Below are positions 18,144-27,680 of a stretch of DNA of 64,000 bases, piece by piece. The notes beneath the pieces are model-generated. The model had not been told where the DNA came from and searched no databases. It was given only the letters and a program-made list of their open reading frames with translations. The translations under genes were made by a program, and so were the position numbers. The stretch is from positions 124,001 to 188,000 of the forward strand of contig NZ_QZXA01000011.1 in assembly GCF_003601985.1 (NCBI RefSeq). Direction: 5' to 3'. The stretch is from Mesorhizobium jarvisii. Lineage in GTDB: Bacteria > Pseudomonadota > Alphaproteobacteria > Rhizobiales > Rhizobiaceae. The stretch's first letter is position 1; each line of letters starts with the position of its first letter.

Positions 18144-18875
18144 ATGGTCACCCTGAACTGCGACATGGGGGAAAGCTACGGCAACTGGCGTTTCGGCGAC
18201 GATGCCGGCATCATGCCTCATATCGATTGCGCCAATATCGCCTGCGGCTTCCACGCCTCCGATCCGTGGACGATGCTGAAGACCGTGCGGCTAGCGCTCT
18301 CGCATGGCAAGCAGGTCGGCGCGCATCCTTCCCTTCCCGATCGCGAGGGGTTCGGTCGGCGGGAAATGAAACTTCAGCCAGAGGAACTGACAGCCGCCTT
18401 TCTCTATCAGATCGGTGCTCTGAAAGGGATACTGGCCGCCGAGGGCGGGCGGCTCAGCCACGTCAAGCCGCACGGCATTATCTACGGCATGGCCGCGCAC
18501 GACATGGACACCGCCCGGGCAATCGCCGCGGCGGTCAAGCCGTTCGGCGTCCCGCTCTTCGGCATGGCGGGAACCTGTCACGAGACGGCGGCAGTTGAAC
18601 TTGGCGTTGCCTTCGTGGGCGAGTTCTTTCCCGATCTTACCTACGCTCCCGGCGGCAGCCTGATCATCCCGCGCGTACAGTCGGCTATCGACCTGACACT
18701 TGCCGAGCACCGCATGATGGGGGCGCTTACCCGACGCGAACTCGTCGCGGTAGACGGTACGGTCCGCCCGGTCGACTTCGACACCGTCTGCATCCACTCC
18801 GATCCGCCGAATGCGCGCGACGTCGCCGCGCTGATGCGGCGGATCATCGACACGCATTCCAAAAGCCTGCCATGA
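18144..18875 (+). CDS. PxpA/YcsF-family protein (5-oxoprolinase subunit A-like), copy 1
   Basis: The 243-residue protein starts VTLNCDMGESYGNW and has IACGFHASDP, GAHPSLPDREGFGRREM and VKPHGIIYG, all typical of LamB/YcsF proteins (PxpA). PxpA works with PxpB and PxpC in ATP-dependent cleavage of 5-oxoproline. It lies 12 bp after the Mo-hydroxylase, without PxpBC beside it; those are in the facing operon with a second PxpA copy. The association suggests that the hydroxylase product is a cyclic amide to be opened, which is inference. Confidence 0.93.
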   Translation: MVTLNCDMGESYGNWRFGDDAGIMPHIDCANIACGFHASDPWTMLKTVRLALSHGKQVGAHPSLPDREGFGRREMKLQPEELTAAFLYQIGALKGILAAEGGRLSHVKPHGIIYGMAAHDMDTARAIAAAVKPFGVPLFGMAGTCHETAAVELGVAFVGEFFPDLTYAPGGSLIIPRVQSAIDLTLAEHRMMGALTRRELVAVDGTVRPVDFDTVCIHSDPPNARDVAALMRRIIDTHSKSLP

Positions 18876-18971
18876 TTCATTCTTCCGTATCGTGAAGGCT
18901 CCGCGCATGGGATCGAAAACTATCTCGAACTCACAACCCCGAACCACTTCCCCAAGCCGCTGAGGACTTCC

Positions 18972-20354
18972 ATGGACGCGCTTTCCAACTCTCTCGCCGC
19001 CGCCGACATCGGCGCCACCATGCATCCCTACACCAACCTGCGTCAGCACGAAAAAACCGGGCCGCTGATCATCAGCCGCGGCGACGGCATCCGCGTGTAT
19101 GACGAGCGCGGCAAGGAATATATCGAAGGGCTCGCCGGGCTATGGTCGGTGGCCGTCGGCTTTTCGGAAAAGCGGTTGGCCGACGCCGCCTATCAGCAGA
19201 TGCTGAAGCTGCCCTACTATCACACCTTCTCCTCCAAGGCGCATGAGCCGTCCATCCGGCTCGCGGAGAAACTCGTGGAGATGACGCCGCAAAACCTGAC
19301 GCGTGTCTTCTTCACGTCGTCGGGCTCGGAAGCCAACGACACCATCGTCAAGATGGTGTGGTTCATGAACAATGCGCTCGGCCGACCCAAGAAGAAGAAA
19401 TTCCTGGCGCGGACCAAGGGTTATCACGGCATCACAGTCGCCTCCGGCAGCCTGACGGGCCTGCCGATCAACCATCGCGACTTCGACCTGCCGGCGATTC
19501 CCGTTCGTCACCTGACCTGCCCGCACTTCTATCGTTTCGGCATGGAAGGCGAAGACGAAGCCGCCTTCACGGCGCGCCTGCTCGCCGAACTGGAGGCGGT
19601 GATCGCGGAAGAAGGGGCTGATACGATCGCGGCCTTCATAGGGGAGCCGCTTATGGCAGCTGGCGGCGTTCTGCCCCCGCCGGTCGGGTATTGGGAAGGC
19701 GTGGAGAAAATCTGCCGGGCAAATGATATTATTCTGATAGCAGATGAGGTGATCTGTGGTTTCGGGCGGCTCGGCACGCCCTTTGGCTGCCAGAAATTCA
19801 GCTTCACGCCTGATATCATGACGGTCTCCAAGCAGATCACCTCCTCTTACATGCCGCTTGCCGCCGTCATTTTCTCTGAAGCGATCTATCAGGCGATTGC
19901 CGACAACACCGTGACGATCGGTAATTTCGGCCATGGCTTCTCGGCGTCGGGCCACCCGGTCGCGACAGCCGTTGCGCTGGAAAATCTCGCCATCATCGAG
20001 GAGCGCGATTTGATGGGCAATGCGGCCCGCATGGAAGCGCTCTTCCAGGCGGGCATTCGCTCGTTTGCCGATCATCCCCTTGTCGGGGAGGCTCGCGGCA
20101 CCGGCCTGATCGGGGCGGTCGAGCTGGTTGCTGACAAGGCGACCAAGCGGCCTTTCGCAAAAGTAGGACGCGCGGGCGCGATAGCGTCGGTGATCGGTCA
20201 CGAAGAAGGTCTCATCTTCCGCAATATCGGCGACCAGCTTGCGCTTTGCCCGCCGATGATCGTGACGGGAGAGGACATCGCCGAAATCATGACCCGCATG
20301 TCGAGCTCGCTGGACCGGCTGGTCGGCGCGGTGGCGAAGGAAGGGCTGGAATGA
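18972..20354 (+). CDS. Class III PLP-dependent aminotransferase (omega-amino acid type)
   Basis: The 460-residue protein moves a terminal amino group to pyruvate or a similar acceptor. PLP ligands can be read: FTSSGSEAND at 114-123, Asp258 in LIADEVICGFGR, and the Schiff-base Lys287 in TVSKQITSSY. GAGGA lies 6-7 bp before ATG 18972. It follows pxpA after 96 bp and overlaps the next gene in an ATGA. A transaminase acting on an omega-amino acid is what would be needed after opening a lactam ring. Confidence 0.92.
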   Translation: MDALSNSLAAADIGATMHPYTNLRQHEKTGPLIISRGDGIRVYDERGKEYIEGLAGLWSVAVGFSEKRLADAAYQQMLKLPYYHTFSSKAHEPSIRLAEKLVEMTPQNLTRVFFTSSGSEANDTIVKMVWFMNNALGRPKKKKFLARTKGYHGITVASGSLTGLPINHRDFDLPAIPVRHLTCPHFYRFGMEGEDEAAFTARLLAELEAVIAEEGADTIAAFIGEPLMAAGGVLPPPVGYWEGVEKICRANDIILIADEVICGFGRLGTPFGCQKFSFTPDIMTVSKQITSSYMPLAAVIFSEAIYQAIADNTVTIGNFGHGFSASGHPVATAVALENLAIIEERDLMGNAARMEALFQAGIRSFADHPLVGEARGTGLIGAVELVADKATKRPFAKVGRAGAIASVIGHEEGLIFRNIGDQLALCPPMIVTGEDIAEIMTRMSSSLDRLVGAVAKEGLE

Positions 20355-20764
20355 TCGGCGATGCGGACCAGACCGGCATGACCGGAGGCGATCTTTCGTT
20401 GCAGCGATCCGCGCTTCTAGGCCGGTTCATGGCGGCGTGGAACGCCCATGACCTCGACGGCTTGATGGCCTGCATGGCGGAGGATTGCGCCTTCCATGCT
20501 TCGGCTGGACCCGACCCCAACGGTCGCCGTCACACTGGGCGGGAGGCCGTGCGGGCAGCCTATGCCGCTATCTTCTCAACCTTTTCGGACGCTGCCTGGT
20601 CAAATGACAACCATGTGGTCAGCGGAGATACCGGACTGTCTTCGTGGCGCTTCACGGGAACAACGGCCGCGGGAGACAAGATCGAGGTCGATGGCTGCGA
20701 CATCTTCGTTTTTTCAGGCGCGCGAATTGCGCTCAAGGATTCCTATCGCAAGGCCCGGACATAA
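20351..20764 (+). CDS. SnoaL-like (NTF2-fold) small protein
   Basis: The 137-residue protein starts at an ATG overlapping the aminotransferase stop (ATGA). RFMAAWNAHDLDGLMACMAEDCAFH and later WRFTGTTAAGDKIEVDG are typical of SnoaL-like domains, which form a cone-shaped pocket in cyclases, isomerases and binding proteins. An in-frame ATG at 20246 lies inside the aminotransferase gene and was not used. It is the last gene of the operon; a terminator follows. Confidence 0.85.
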   Translation: MIGDADQTGMTGGDLSLQRSALLGRFMAAWNAHDLDGLMACMAEDCAFHASAGPDPNGRRHTGREAVRAAYAAIFSTFSDAAWSNDNHVVSGDTGLSSWRFTGTTAAGDKIEVDGCDIFVFSGARIALKDSYRKART

Positions 20765-20792
20765 AAGTTCGCATGTCATGGACTGATAGGTT

Positions 20793-20823
20793 GAACCCGG
20801 CCCACATCGTGCGGGCCGGGTTC
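20793..20823. terminator. Bidirectional terminator between convergent operons
   Basis: GAACCCGGCCC (20793-20803) pairs perfectly with GGGCCGGGTTC (20813-20823) around a 9-nt loop, followed on the plus strand by TTTGCTT. It lies between the SnoaL-like gene (ends 20764) and the convergent binding-protein gene (ends 20864). Confidence 0.85.
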
Positions 20824-20863
20824 TTTGCTTGGGAAGGACGGCCGGACCAAGCCGGCGCCACGA

Positions 20864-22060
20864 CTACTTCAAGAGCGCGTCAAGCGGGATCGGTTCGGAG
20901 ATCGTCCAACTGTCGATGATCGCTGGCTTGCCCTTCTCGGTGTCGGCGACCAGGTATTTGGTCTGGTTCTGGTGGTGCAGTTCGGAGGTGAAAGTGCGCG
21001 AACCGAAGAGGGTCGGCTCGTTCTTCATTTTTTCGAGTTCCGCGACAACGGCATCGGCATCGATGCTCTTGGCGCGCTCGACGGCCTTTGCCCAGACGTC
21101 GATCATGACATAGCCTGGATAGACATACATGGAAGATGGGTCGCCGCCGGTCTTGGCCTTGTAGGCTGCGTTGAACTTGGTGACTTCCGGGTTCGGGTCG
21201 TCGCCATAGATGGAACCCTGAACCGGAACGTAGAAGTTGGAAAGGTCAGGTACCGCCGACAGCCAGTAGCTGCCGTCCATGCCGGAGCCGTTGAGGATCA
21301 TCGAATTGATGCCAGCGGCACGGATTTGTTTTATCGCCGAAACGCCGCCCGGCATCATGGTGCAAAGCATGATCGCATCGGGTTCTTTTGGCAGGGCCTT
21401 GATGCGGCTGATCTGGGCAGCGATTGAAGGGTCGTCATTCTTGAAGGTGTCTTGACCCAGAAGTTTGGCGCCCTTGGCCTCCAGCTTCGGCATCATCCAG
21501 TCGAAGCCGTCGCAGATGCCCTTGTTGTATTCCGTCCAGCTGTCGAGCAGGCGATAGAAGGTCTTGGCCTCCTTCTTGTTGTATGCCCATTCGGCCATCG
21601 TCGCTCCTTGCACGGCCGCCAGCACCGACGCCGAGAAGCTGTGCGGGCCTACGCCCTGGATGCCCGCCTTTACGGATTCAGCACAGAGGAAGAAGGAAAC
21701 CTTGCCAGCCGCCTCGGCGGCAAGCGCCGCTGGCGAACCGAAGTCGTAGTCGCAGGAAACGACGACGAGGTCAGCGCCCTGGTCGAGAACGGAAAGACCG
21801 GCCTTTGCGCCTTCTGCACGGTCGGACTTGGTGTCGGCTTTCACGACTTCAATTTTCTTCCCAAGAAGACCGCCGGCGGCATTGATTTCGTCGATGCGGA
21901 TCAGCGCGGCATCGGTGGCGGGCTTGTCGTAAGCCTCCATGAAGCCCGATTCCGCCGTGGCGAAACCGACGACGATCTTGCTGTCGTCCGCCAAGGCTGG
22001 AAAGGCAGCTGTTGCGGTGAAGAGCATCGTCATTGTCGTTATTTTCAGTTTGTTTATCAT
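20864..22060 (-). CDS. Liv-type (HAAT) ABC substrate-binding protein
   Basis: The 398-residue protein has a clear signal peptide (hydrophobic stretch, then FPALADD, cut near residue 24) and the mature start SKIVVGFATAESG typical of branched-chain amino acid/amide binding proteins. It captures the solute in the periplasm for the permeases next to it. It is the last gene of the minus-strand operon, 42 bp after the LivM-like gene. In this context the ligand is probably the nitrogen compound degraded by the operons rather than leucine. Confidence 0.93.
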   Translation of the reverse strand: MINKLKITTMTMLFTATAAFPALADDSKIVVGFATAESGFMEAYDKPATDAALIRIDEINAAGGLLGKKIEVVKADTKSDRAEGAKAGLSVLDQGADLVVVSCDYDFGSPAALAAEAAGKVSFFLCAESVKAGIQGVGPHSFSASVLAAVQGATMAEWAYNKKEAKTFYRLLDSWTEYNKGICDGFDWMMPKLEAKGAKLLGQDTFKNDDPSIAAQISRIKALPKEPDAIMLCTMMPGGVSAIKQIRAAGINSMILNGSGMDGSYWLSAVPDLSNFYVPVQGSIYGDDPNPEVTKFNAAYKAKTGGDPSSMYVYPGYVMIDVWAKAVERAKSIDADAVVAELEKMKNEPTLFGSRTFTSELHHQNQTKYLVADTEKGKPAIIDSWTISEPIPLDALLK

Positions 22061-22102
22061 AGACTTCTCCTTTCAGGGTTGCGGCGGCTTACAATCCGCC
22101 GG

Positions 22103-23191
22103 TCAGTCACCGCGGTTGCGGGTTAAAGAGATCTCGCGATTGCCGAAGACGCCTGCCGGACGAAGCGCCAGAATGATGATCATGATGATGCCCAGGGCGA
22201 TCTCCTGAAGGCCTTTCGGTATGGCGAACGCGACGTCGCCAATGGAAACCCCGGCTTCCAGCCAGCGCAGGGTCTGAATGAGGGCCGACAGGAACACGAC
22301 ACCGATCACGCCGCCCGAAAGGCTGCCCATGCCGCCAACGACGAGCATGGCGATGGTGATGAAGGTGAGACCGAGATAGAAGGTGTCGGGCGTCACAACC
22401 CCGATGGAGTGAGCCATCAAGGCGCCGCCGAGACCCATTATGGCACCGGAGATCACGAAGGCGACAAGCCGCTCCCTGGGAATATCGATGCCGGAGGCTG
22501 CCGCGGCCGTCGGTTCGTCGCGGGCGGCACGCAGTGCCAGGCCGGAACGCGAAATTGCATGTGCCCAGGCAATGAAGATCGAGAGGATGGCGGCGATCAG
22601 ATAGGGCCAGATCGAACGGATGATCGGGATCCCGACGACCGACGATGTCCCGCCGGTAACGGTTTCCCAGTTGGAGTAGATGGTGTTGATCATCGCCAGC
22701 ATGGCGAAGGTCGCGATGGAGGCGGCGATGCCCGACAGCCGCATCAGGATCCGTCCGAAGATCAGCGCCGCCAACCCCGCAAAGATCGCGGCAATGATGG
22801 CCGCCTCCCAATAGGGCATCTGGGCTTTTATCAGCCAGCCGGGAAGACCGGAAAAGGCCATCTTCTTCATGATGGGATTGATCGTCAGCCATGCCGCCAC
22901 ATAGGCGCCGAGGCAGGTGAAGCCGATATGCCCGAAGCTCAGCACGCCCGAATTTCCAATAAATACATAAAGGCCGACGACGAGGATGACCCGGAGGAAG
23001 ACGTCAATGATCACCTGATTGAACGGTCTCGATCCGGTCATCATCGTCAGGAGTGCGATGGCGATCATCAACAGCGACAGCAGGATCGGCGTGATGATGG
23101 TACGACGCGCCAGCACGAAGGGCCGGGGGGTTTTGGCGACAATGGCGCCGGTGGTCATTTGCGGCTCGATGGCCGGGGACGCTGCGGACAT
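22103..23191 (-). CDS. Liv-type ABC permease, LivM-like
   Basis: The 362-residue membrane protein has about ten hydrophobic segments and the family blocks SGVLSFGHIGFTCLGAY and RAARDEPTAAAASGID (cytoplasmic coupling loop). With the LivH-like protein it forms the pore for the solute delivered by the 20864 product. It lies 3 bp after the LivH gene stop. Confidence 0.93.
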   Translation of the reverse strand: MSAASPAIEPQMTTGAIVAKTPRPFVLARRTIITPILLSLLMIAIALLTMMTGSRPFNQVIIDVFLRVILVVGLYVFIGNSGVLSFGHIGFTCLGAYVAAWLTINPIMKKMAFSGLPGWLIKAQMPYWEAAIIAAIFAGLAALIFGRILMRLSGIAASIATFAMLAMINTIYSNWETVTGGTSSVVGIPIIRSIWPYLIAAILSIFIAWAHAISRSGLALRAARDEPTAAAASGIDIPRERLVAFVISGAIMGLGGALMAHSIGVVTPDTFYLGLTFITIAMLVVGGMGSLSGGVIGVVFLSALIQTLRWLEAGVSIGDVAFAIPKGLQEIALGIIMIIILALRPAGVFGNREISLTRNRGD

Positions 23192-23194
23192 GGA

Positions 23195-24100
23195 TCAGAC
23201 CCTTTCCTTTGTGCCACGCGCCGAAATCAGGCCTTGCGGACGGAAGAGCAAAACGAGGATGACCGCTCCGTAGACAAAGGCATCGCGGAAGGGCCGGGCG
23301 TCGATAGGCAGCATGACCTGCATGATCACCGACGCGGCACCGAGCAGGAAGCCCGCCAGCACGGCGCCAGCCAGGCTGCCCAAGCCGCCGATAACCGTTG
23401 CGATGAACGCCATCAGCATGATCGCAGCCCCCATCTGGATATCGGCGGTGCCGGTCTGCACCCCGAAGATCAAGGCGATGGCACCTGCCAGCGCGCCTGA
23501 CAGCGCGAAGGCCCCCATGATGACCCGGTTGGCGCGGACGCCGAGCATGCGCGCCATGGAGAAATTCTCCGCCGCCGCCCGCATTTCCAGTCCGAACCGG
23601 GTCCGGCGCAGAAAGAGGGTCAGACCTATCAGGATCAACATCGTCGCGATGATGGTGATGAGCTGGAGAAGCGGCAGCCTGGCGCCGAAGATCTCGATGG
23701 GCTGGGAGAGTTCTGGGAGGAGATTGATCGACTTCGGCCGGCTCGAGAAAAGCATCAGCAGAAAATAGCGAATGACGAAACCGAGCGCGAAAGAAGCAAT
23801 CATCATCGTTGCCGGGTTGGCGTTGCGGAACCGCCTGAAGACGACGATTTCGCACAGCACCGACAGCCCGGCCCCGCAGAGCAGCACGAAGGGCACCAGC
23901 AGGTACCACGGCAATTGGCCAGCGAAGACGATGGCCATGGCATCCGTCGATGGCCACAGCAGCGCGAAGACGCAGAAGGCGATGACGTCGCCATGCGCGA
24001 AGTTCACAAGCCGCATGACGCCGAAGATGAGGGCAATGCCAAGTGCCCCGAGCGCGTAGAGCGAACCAAGCGAGAGTGCGTCAAACAGGATCTGGAGCAT
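23195..24100 (-). CDS. Liv-type ABC permease, LivH-like
   Basis: The 301-residue membrane protein starts MLQILFDALSLGSLYALGA and has GVMRLVNFAHGD and the conserved VIGGLGSLAGAVLAG segment. ATG at 24100 was chosen over an upstream in-frame ATG at 24193, which lies inside the LivF gene. It is separated by 1 bp from the LivF stop. Confidence 0.93.
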   Translation of the reverse strand: MLQILFDALSLGSLYALGALGIALIFGVMRLVNFAHGDVIAFCVFALLWPSTDAMAIVFAGQLPWYLLVPFVLLCGAGLSVLCEIVVFRRFRNANPATMMIASFALGFVIRYFLLMLFSSRPKSINLLPELSQPIEIFGARLPLLQLITIIATMLILIGLTLFLRRTRFGLEMRAAAENFSMARMLGVRANRVIMGAFALSGALAGAIALIFGVQTGTADIQMGAAIMLMAFIATVIGGLGSLAGAVLAGFLLGAASVIMQVMLPIDARPFRDAFVYGAVILVLLFRPQGLISARGTKERV

Positions 24101-24101
24101 C

Positions 24102-24836
24102 TCAATGGTCCTCGTAACCGAAGTAGGCAGCCTGGATCGCCTCGCCGTTTCCGAGTGTCCGGGCGTCACCATCGAGCACGATCTGCCCGCCACGCATCAG
24201 GATCATGCGCCCACCCACCATCATCGCCCGGGCCGAACTCTGCTCTACGATCAGCAGCGTGAGTTGGCGCTGCGCACGCAGCGCGATGAGCCGCTCGTAG
24301 ACCTGGTCGTTGATGTTGGGGGCGAGGCCCAGCGAAGGCTCGTCGATGGCTATGAGCCGCGGATTGGTCATCAGCGCGCGTCCGATGACCAGCATTTGCT
24401 GCTGCCCGCCGGACAGCAATCCCGCCTGCCCGTGCCGCCTCTCTTTCAGCATCGGGAAGGTTGCGTAGACGGCTTCGAGGTCGCCCGCCGTTCGGCTTCG
24501 CCAGCCGCGGTCACGAGCGTGCATGCCAGTGCCGACGAGAAGGTTCTCTTCGGTCGTCAGCGAGCCGAAGACATCGCGCCCCTCCGGCACCATGGAGAAT
24601 CCGAGCCGGGCGATGTTCTCCGGTGCCTGGCCGGTGATCTCATGGCCCGCCAGGTCGATCCGGCCGCCCGCCACCGGCGTCACACCGGCGATCGCACGCA
24701 GCAGCGAAGACTTCCCAGCTCCGTTCGGGCCGGTGATGAACAGGATTTCTCCTTCGTCCATGGAGAAGGAGACGTCGCGCACCGCCGTGAGACGGCTATA
24801 GCGGATGGTGATATCGGAAAGGGCGAGCAGGCTCAT
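24102..24836 (-). CDS. Liv-type ABC ATPase, LivF-like
   Basis: The 244-residue ATPase has Walker A GPNGAGKSS, signature LLSGGQQQMLVIGRAL and Walker B LIAIDEPSLGLAP. It energises the Liv-type importer and overlaps the LivG gene by 4 bp. Confidence 0.93.
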   Translation of the reverse strand: MSLLALSDITIRYSRLTAVRDVSFSMDEGEILFITGPNGAGKSSLLRAIAGVTPVAGGRIDLAGHEITGQAPENIARLGFSMVPEGRDVFGSLTTEENLLVGTGMHARDRGWRSRTAGDLEAVYATFPMLKERRHGQAGLLSGGQQQMLVIGRALMTNPRLIAIDEPSLGLAPNINDQVYERLIALRAQRQLTLLIVEQSSARAMMVGGRMILMRGGQIVLDGDARTLGNGEAIQAAYFGYEDH

Positions 24837-25585
24837 TCCATCACCTCCAGCACGGGCAGGTCGGTGTTCGCGGCCGTGCCCATATAGGCGTGGCGCACCT
24901 TCTCGCTATCGCGGATCGCGGCGGGCGGACCCTCCTCGATGATCGCTCCGGAATCGAGCACGACGATATGCTCGCAAAGGCCAAGCACCAGCCCGACATT
25001 GTGCTCGATGAGCAGGACACCGCAGCCGAGATCGCCGGCGATGTGTCTTATCAGCGCCGAAAGCTCCCGCGCCTCCGGCGTGCTCATGCCGGCCGCGGGC
25101 TCGTCGAGCAGGATGTATGCGGGCCGTCCCATCAGGGCGCGGCCAATGGCGACGCGGCGCTCATCCGTATAAGGCAAGGTTCCGGCGACGCGGGGACCCA
25201 GCGCGCCGATGCCGATCCAGTCGAGCATCGCTTCCGCTTCGGCGATGGCTGCGCGCCGGCTCATTCCCAGACCAACGCCGGTTACCTCCAGATTGTCCAG
25301 CACCGGCAGGTCGCGGAAGAGCCGCCCACCCTGGAAGGTGCGGGCGATGCCGCGCCGGCGGACCTGATGCGGCTTGAGACCCGAGAGTGCCGCCCCGTCG
25401 AGCTTGATGGTGCCTTCCGTCGGATCCTGGAAGCCCGTCAGCACGTTGACCAGCGTGGTCTTGCCAGCGCCATTGGGGCCGATGAGGCCAACGATGCGCC
25501 CAGGCGTAATTTGGAGGTCCACCGATGACAGGGCCTTTAGCCCCGCAAACGACACCGAGACGTTCTCCGCGCTCAGATGACTCAT
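24833..25585 (-). CDS. Liv-type ABC ATPase, LivG-like, with altered signature motif
   Basis: The 250-residue ATPase has Walker A GPNGAGKTT and Walker B YILLDEPAAGMS. The signature reads LPYTDERRVAIGRAL, where LivG proteins usually have a G and a Q (such as LPYGQQRR), so the two positions that contact ATP are changed. LivF keeps a normal signature, so one composite site may be weakened. It is the first gene of the transporter part, 249 bp after pxpC, and has a purine-rich ribosome-binding site. Confidence 0.9.
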   Translation of the reverse strand: MSHLSAENVSVSFAGLKALSSVDLQITPGRIVGLIGPNGAGKTTLVNVLTGFQDPTEGTIKLDGAALSGLKPHQVRRRGIARTFQGGRLFRDLPVLDNLEVTGVGLGMSRRAAIAEAEAMLDWIGIGALGPRVAGTLPYTDERRVAIGRALMGRPAYILLDEPAAGMSTPEARELSALIRHIAGDLGCGVLLIEHNVGLVLGLCEHIVVLDSGAIIEEGPPAAIRDSEKVRHAYMGTAANTDLPVLEVME

Positions 25586-25834
25586 GTCCCTTTCCTTCTT
25601 GTTACCGACGGAAAGGCGCGAAGCATCCGGCCTTGCGGCCAGTCACGTTGCTGATGTCTTCCCCTGTCGGTTCCGGCGGTCTCTAGCGGACTGCTCGGAT
25701 GGCCAAATTCACGCCGTTGCCCGGCGTCGTCTTGTCGTTTCGCGCACCGGATTTTGTCTTCCGCCGCGCGCGGTCGGTTTTGGCCGGCCGATCTCCTCAC
25801 CTCCGGCTCCTCCGCCGGCATTTCGCGGCTGGCG

Positions 25835-26806
25835 TCAGCCGGCCAGGTACCCTTCGGCACGCGCCAGCGCGGCGCGCTGTTCCGCTCGCGCGGCCAGCGC
25901 GTCTTCCAGCGTCACCGCAACGAAGCGCGCCGGGGTGTGCGGCTGAAGCTGGGCGATCAGGTCCATGTCGGCCGAGATCACCACACCCAGCATCATATAG
26001 CCGCCACCCGAAACCGCGTCCCGGTGAAGAACAATCGGCTCCGTGCCACTCGGCACCTGGACGGATCCGTAGGGATAGCAGGCGTCGACGATGTTCGAGG
26101 GGTCGGAGCCTGCGCCGAAGGGCTGCTCACGCTCAACGAACTCCAGCGGCGTCCCGCCGCGGAAGCGATAGCCGATGCGGTCAGCCTCGGGCGCGACCTT
26201 CCAGGTTTCCTCAAAGAACCGATTGCCTGCGGCTTCAGTAATCCGATGCCAGTACATGCCAGGAAGCATTCTGAGTTCCGCCGGACTATTCCACACACGG
26301 CGCAGATTGACAGGCAGCGAAAGACCGGCTTTGCCGGAGCCTTCACCGATGGGAAGCTCGTCGCCGGCCTTCAGCGTGCGGCCTTGATGGCCGCCGAGTG
26401 CGCCCAGAATATAGGTCGAGCGCGAGCCGAGAACCACGGGTACGTCGATGCCGCCGGAGATGGCTAGATAAGCGCGCGCGCCGCCCTTGAGGAAGCCAAA
26501 GGACAGCCGGTCACCTGTCTTCACCGGAAAGCTTTCCCAGGTCGGCCGTTCCTCGCCATTAAGTTTGGGTGGCAGCTCTCCCCCCGTGACGGCGATGACT
26601 GCCGATTGGGTGAATTCCAGTTCAGGCCCCATGAAGGTGGCTTCGAGCACCGCCGCACCGGGATCGTTGCCGACAAGCAGGTTCGCGATGCGTGTGGCAA
26701 AGCGGTCCATGCCGCCGCCTTCGGGGATGCCGACATGATAGTGGCCTGGTCGGCCAAGGTCCTGCACGGAAGTGGAGAGGCCGGGAGAGATTACCTTAGC
26801 GGCCAT
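25835..26806 (-). CDS. pxpC: 5-oxoprolinase subunit C-like, biotin-dependent carboxyltransferase family
   Basis: The 323-residue protein starts MAAKVISPGLSTSVQDLGRPG, followed by GIPEGGGMDRFATRIANLLVGN, the standard opening of PxpC/KipA proteins. PxpC and PxpB form the ATP-dependent part of 5-oxoprolinase. It overlaps pxpB by 11 bp and, with accC and the biotin carrier upstream, suggests carboxylation-assisted ring opening. Confidence 0.93.
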   Translation of the reverse strand: MAAKVISPGLSTSVQDLGRPGHYHVGIPEGGGMDRFATRIANLLVGNDPGAAVLEATFMGPELEFTQSAVIAVTGGELPPKLNGEERPTWESFPVKTGDRLSFGFLKGGARAYLAISGGIDVPVVLGSRSTYILGALGGHQGRTLKAGDELPIGEGSGKAGLSLPVNLRRVWNSPAELRMLPGMYWHRITEAAGNRFFEETWKVAPEADRIGYRFRGGTPLEFVEREQPFGAGSDPSNIVDACYPYGSVQVPSGTEPIVLHRDAVSGGGYMMLGVVISADMDLIAQLQPHTPARFVAVTLEDALAARAEQRAALARAEGYLAG

Positions 26807-27671
26807 TGATAAGCTCCATCAGCTTTGCATTTGTGCCGTAAATATCGCTGTTGAAGTCGGTCAGGCTGAAGGTGCATTCGCGAATCGTCGGCTGCCACTG
26901 ATTGGCTTCGATTTCCTCCAGCGTGGCGTCGTACTCATCGCGACCAATGGCCTTGAACTTGACGATGTCGCCTGGCTTGAACAGGCACATATCATCGGCG
27001 AGGTAGCGCACCTTCCTGGTAGGGTCGTAGATCGGGGCCGGGGTTATGCCATACATCTGGTAGCCGCCAGCGCCGCGCACCGAATAGATCGCTGCAAAGC
27101 AGCCGCCATGGCCAATGGTGAGCTTGGGAGTGTCGGTGCGTGGACGCAAATATTTCGGAGCCTGAATCTGTTTCTTGCGCTCAACCATCTGGTACAGGAA
27201 GGGCAGTCCGGCGACGAAGCCGACCATGGATACGAACCAAGGCTGGCCGGAATAGGCCGCGATAAACTCTTCCACCGTGGCGTAGCCGTTGATGCGTGCC
27301 GAATATTCAAGATCGGTGGAGGACGGGTCCTGATGGCGCTCGCGGAAGCGCAAGCAGGTTTCACGCGTCCATGGATCCTGGAAAAAAACCGGCAGTTCGA
27401 TGATCCGGGTCTTCAGCACCGGGGCAGCCTTTGAGGCCGCCTCTTCCATCGACTTCAGTTCGCTGAGCAAATCCTGCGGCCTGACGATGTCGGGGTCGAA
27501 GCGGATCTGGAAGCTGGCGTTGGCTGGGCAGATCTCGGTGACGCCCCGGATGCCTGCCGTACGCACCGCGTTGGTCATCGAAAGGCCGGTAAAGAACGAG
27601 GTGAGCGACATTTCCTCGGAAACCTCGCCGAAGATATGTTCGTCACCGCCGAAGTTGAATCGAATCGACAT
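26796..27671 (-). CDS. pxpB: 5-oxoprolinase subunit B-like (PxpB/KipI family)
   Basis: The 291-residue protein has the KipI-family core with FVAGLPFLYQM, the SIGHGG-like TIGHGGCFAAIYS and GGYQMYGITP. It is longer than the usual 220-240 residues: an extra segment of about 50 residues (about 80-130, including IIELPVFFQDPWTRETCLRF) lies before the core. It is 9 bp after the accC stop and overlaps pxpC. Confidence 0.9.
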   Translation of the reverse strand: MSIRFNFGGDEHIFGEVSEEMSLTSFFTGLSMTNAVRTAGIRGVTEICPANASFQIRFDPDIVRPQDLLSELKSMEEAASKAAPVLKTRIIELPVFFQDPWTRETCLRFRERHQDPSSTDLEYSARINGYATVEEFIAAYSGQPWFVSMVGFVAGLPFLYQMVERKKQIQAPKYLRPRTDTPKLTIGHGGCFAAIYSVRGAGGYQMYGITPAPIYDPTRKVRYLADDMCLFKPGDIVKFKAIGRDEYDATLEEIEANQWQPTIRECTFSLTDFNSDIYGTNAKLMELINGR

Positions 27672-27680
27672 CGGTCCTCC

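Noticed and set aside
16254..18254. A 666-codon minus-strand open frame
   Set aside because: It is antisense to the Mo-hydroxylase large subunit, is histidine/arginine-rich, and has no family motif; a shadow of GC-rich coding DNA.
25582..25860. A small minus-strand gene between pxpC and the LivG gene
   Set aside because: It overlaps both neighbours and its charged, low-complexity translation matches no family.
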